From: Sphingobacteriaceae bacterium
Lineage (GTDB): Bacteria > Bacteroidota > Bacteroidia > Sphingobacteriales > Sphingobacteriaceae
DNA: 6,496 bases
Direction of reading: 5' to 3'
Assembly: GCA_947458775.1 (NCBI GenBank)
Contig: CANGZX010000044.1
Coordinates: 1-6,496, forward strand
In this document: piece by piece, positions 6,046-6,496 of the stretch
Numbering within the stretch: position 1 is the stretch's first letter
How the letters are laid out: the number at the start of each line of letters is the position of its first letter
The notes under the pieces: model-generated
Told to the model about the DNA's origin: nothing
The model's input: the letters and a program-made list of their open reading frames with translations, nothing else
The model's database searches: none
Program-made: the position numbers and the translations under genes

Positions 6046-6496
6046 TTAGTAATTAATTCGTCCTAAGGCTCTATCTAAATTCACTTTATTAATTAGCGAT
6101 TCATATAAAGCATTGATATAATTGTTTTGTGATTCTTTTAAAGCAGTTTCAGCGGCAGTAACCTCTAAACTAGAGCCTACACCCTGTTCGTACTTTATTT
6201 TAGATACACGCAATACCTCTTTAGATAATTCCATGTTTCGTTTCTGATTTTCGAGCGATTGTAAACCATTTAAAAAATTGGTTTTAGCTTGATTTATTTC
6301 CAAATTGATGCCATTTTGCAAATTGGCTAAATCATTTGCCGATTTTTGCACTTCCAAACGGGCATTTTTAATTTTATAGATACGCTGGCCACCACTTATA
6401 ATAGGTACACTTAACCTCAAACCCACCAAACTTGTAGGATAGTATTGAGAAAATAGCTGTGAAAAGGAATTATTTTGATAACTATTGGAAGTACCA
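6046..6496 (-). CDS. TolC-family outer-membrane efflux channel (partial, 5' end missing)
   Basis: The frame is open from the right edge to a TAA at 6046-6048 and gives the last 149 residues. The protein should form the trimeric outer-membrane channel and periplasmic tunnel of the pump encoded downstream. The visible part begins in a polar stretch (GTSNSYQNNSFSQ), then a membrane strand and turn (SLVGLRLSVPIISGGQR) typical of the second TolC repeat. Next come long helices rich in Gln, Glu, Lys and Asn, with the conserved YEQGVGSSLEV turn and the C-terminal helix ending NLDRALGRINY. A shorter reading starting at 6429 is not real: that codon is TTG, a Leu inside the conserved strand, and homologous sequence continues upstream of it. 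Full-length members of the family are usually over 400 residues, so about two thirds are missing. It is the first of the three pump genes in the window, and the operon promoter lies outside. Confidence 0.93.
   Translation of the reverse strand, partial: GTSNSYQNNSFSQLFSQYYPTSLVGLRLSVPIISGGQRIYKIKNARLEVQKSANDLANLQNGINLEINQAKTNFLNGLQSLENQKRNMELSKEVLRVSKIKYEQGVGSSLEVTAAETALKESQNNYINALYESLINKVNLDRALGRINY

Noticed and set aside
6427..6429. Possible start of a short 127-residue channel protein
   Set aside because: The codon is TTG inside a conserved strand, and the same frame stays open and homologous-looking to the window edge.
1545..6496. Heavy-metal (CusA-type) efflux system
   Set aside because: The pump has the DD pair in TM4 and the adaptor lacks Met/His-rich metal sites, so the HAE-1 type fits better.

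Overview
The window looks like a piece of a Bacteroidota chromosome, probably Sphingobacteriales, Chitinophagales or a relative. The signs are A+T-rich DNA, genes without Shine-Dalgarno sites but with A-rich leaders, an exact TAnnTTTG promoter box of the Bacteroidota type, and proteins that read as Bacteroidota versions of their families. There are six genes: four complete, and one cut by each window edge.

Left part (1-1130, minus strand): a two-gene sigma-factor unit. An ECF-type sigma-70 factor is followed, with a 4-base ATGA overlap, by a membrane protein cut by the left edge. The visible 173 residues of that protein have an anti-sigma-like cytoplasmic N-terminus, one membrane segment, and the first residues of what looks like a trypsin/HtrA-like protease domain. 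I infer that the second protein holds or senses for the sigma factor.

Middle (1131-1530): a short divergent intergenic region with a good plus-strand promoter, then a 60-residue lipoprotein gene. Its mature part is almost only Ala, Asp, Thr and Val in five-residue repeats, and its codons are extremely uniform. It ends in a strong intrinsic terminator. A second hairpin with A/T tracts on both sides follows and closes the convergent operon.

Right part (1545-6496, minus strand): the last three genes of an RND tripartite efflux operon in the order outer-membrane channel (cut by the right edge), lipid-anchored periplasmic adaptor, inner-membrane pump. The genes are 18-19 bases apart. The three proteins should form one envelope-spanning pump driven by proton flow; the TM4 Asp-Asp pair fits the hydrophobe/drug (HAE-1) type rather than the metal (HME) type. 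The pump has an extra pair of membrane segments and a C-terminal insertion compared with AcrB. No local regulator of the pump is visible.

I see no mobile element, CRISPR array, tRNA or rRNA. The genes belong to known families. The items most worth a second look are the sigma/anti-sigma-protease pair, the tiny repetitive lipoprotein and the enlarged pump.
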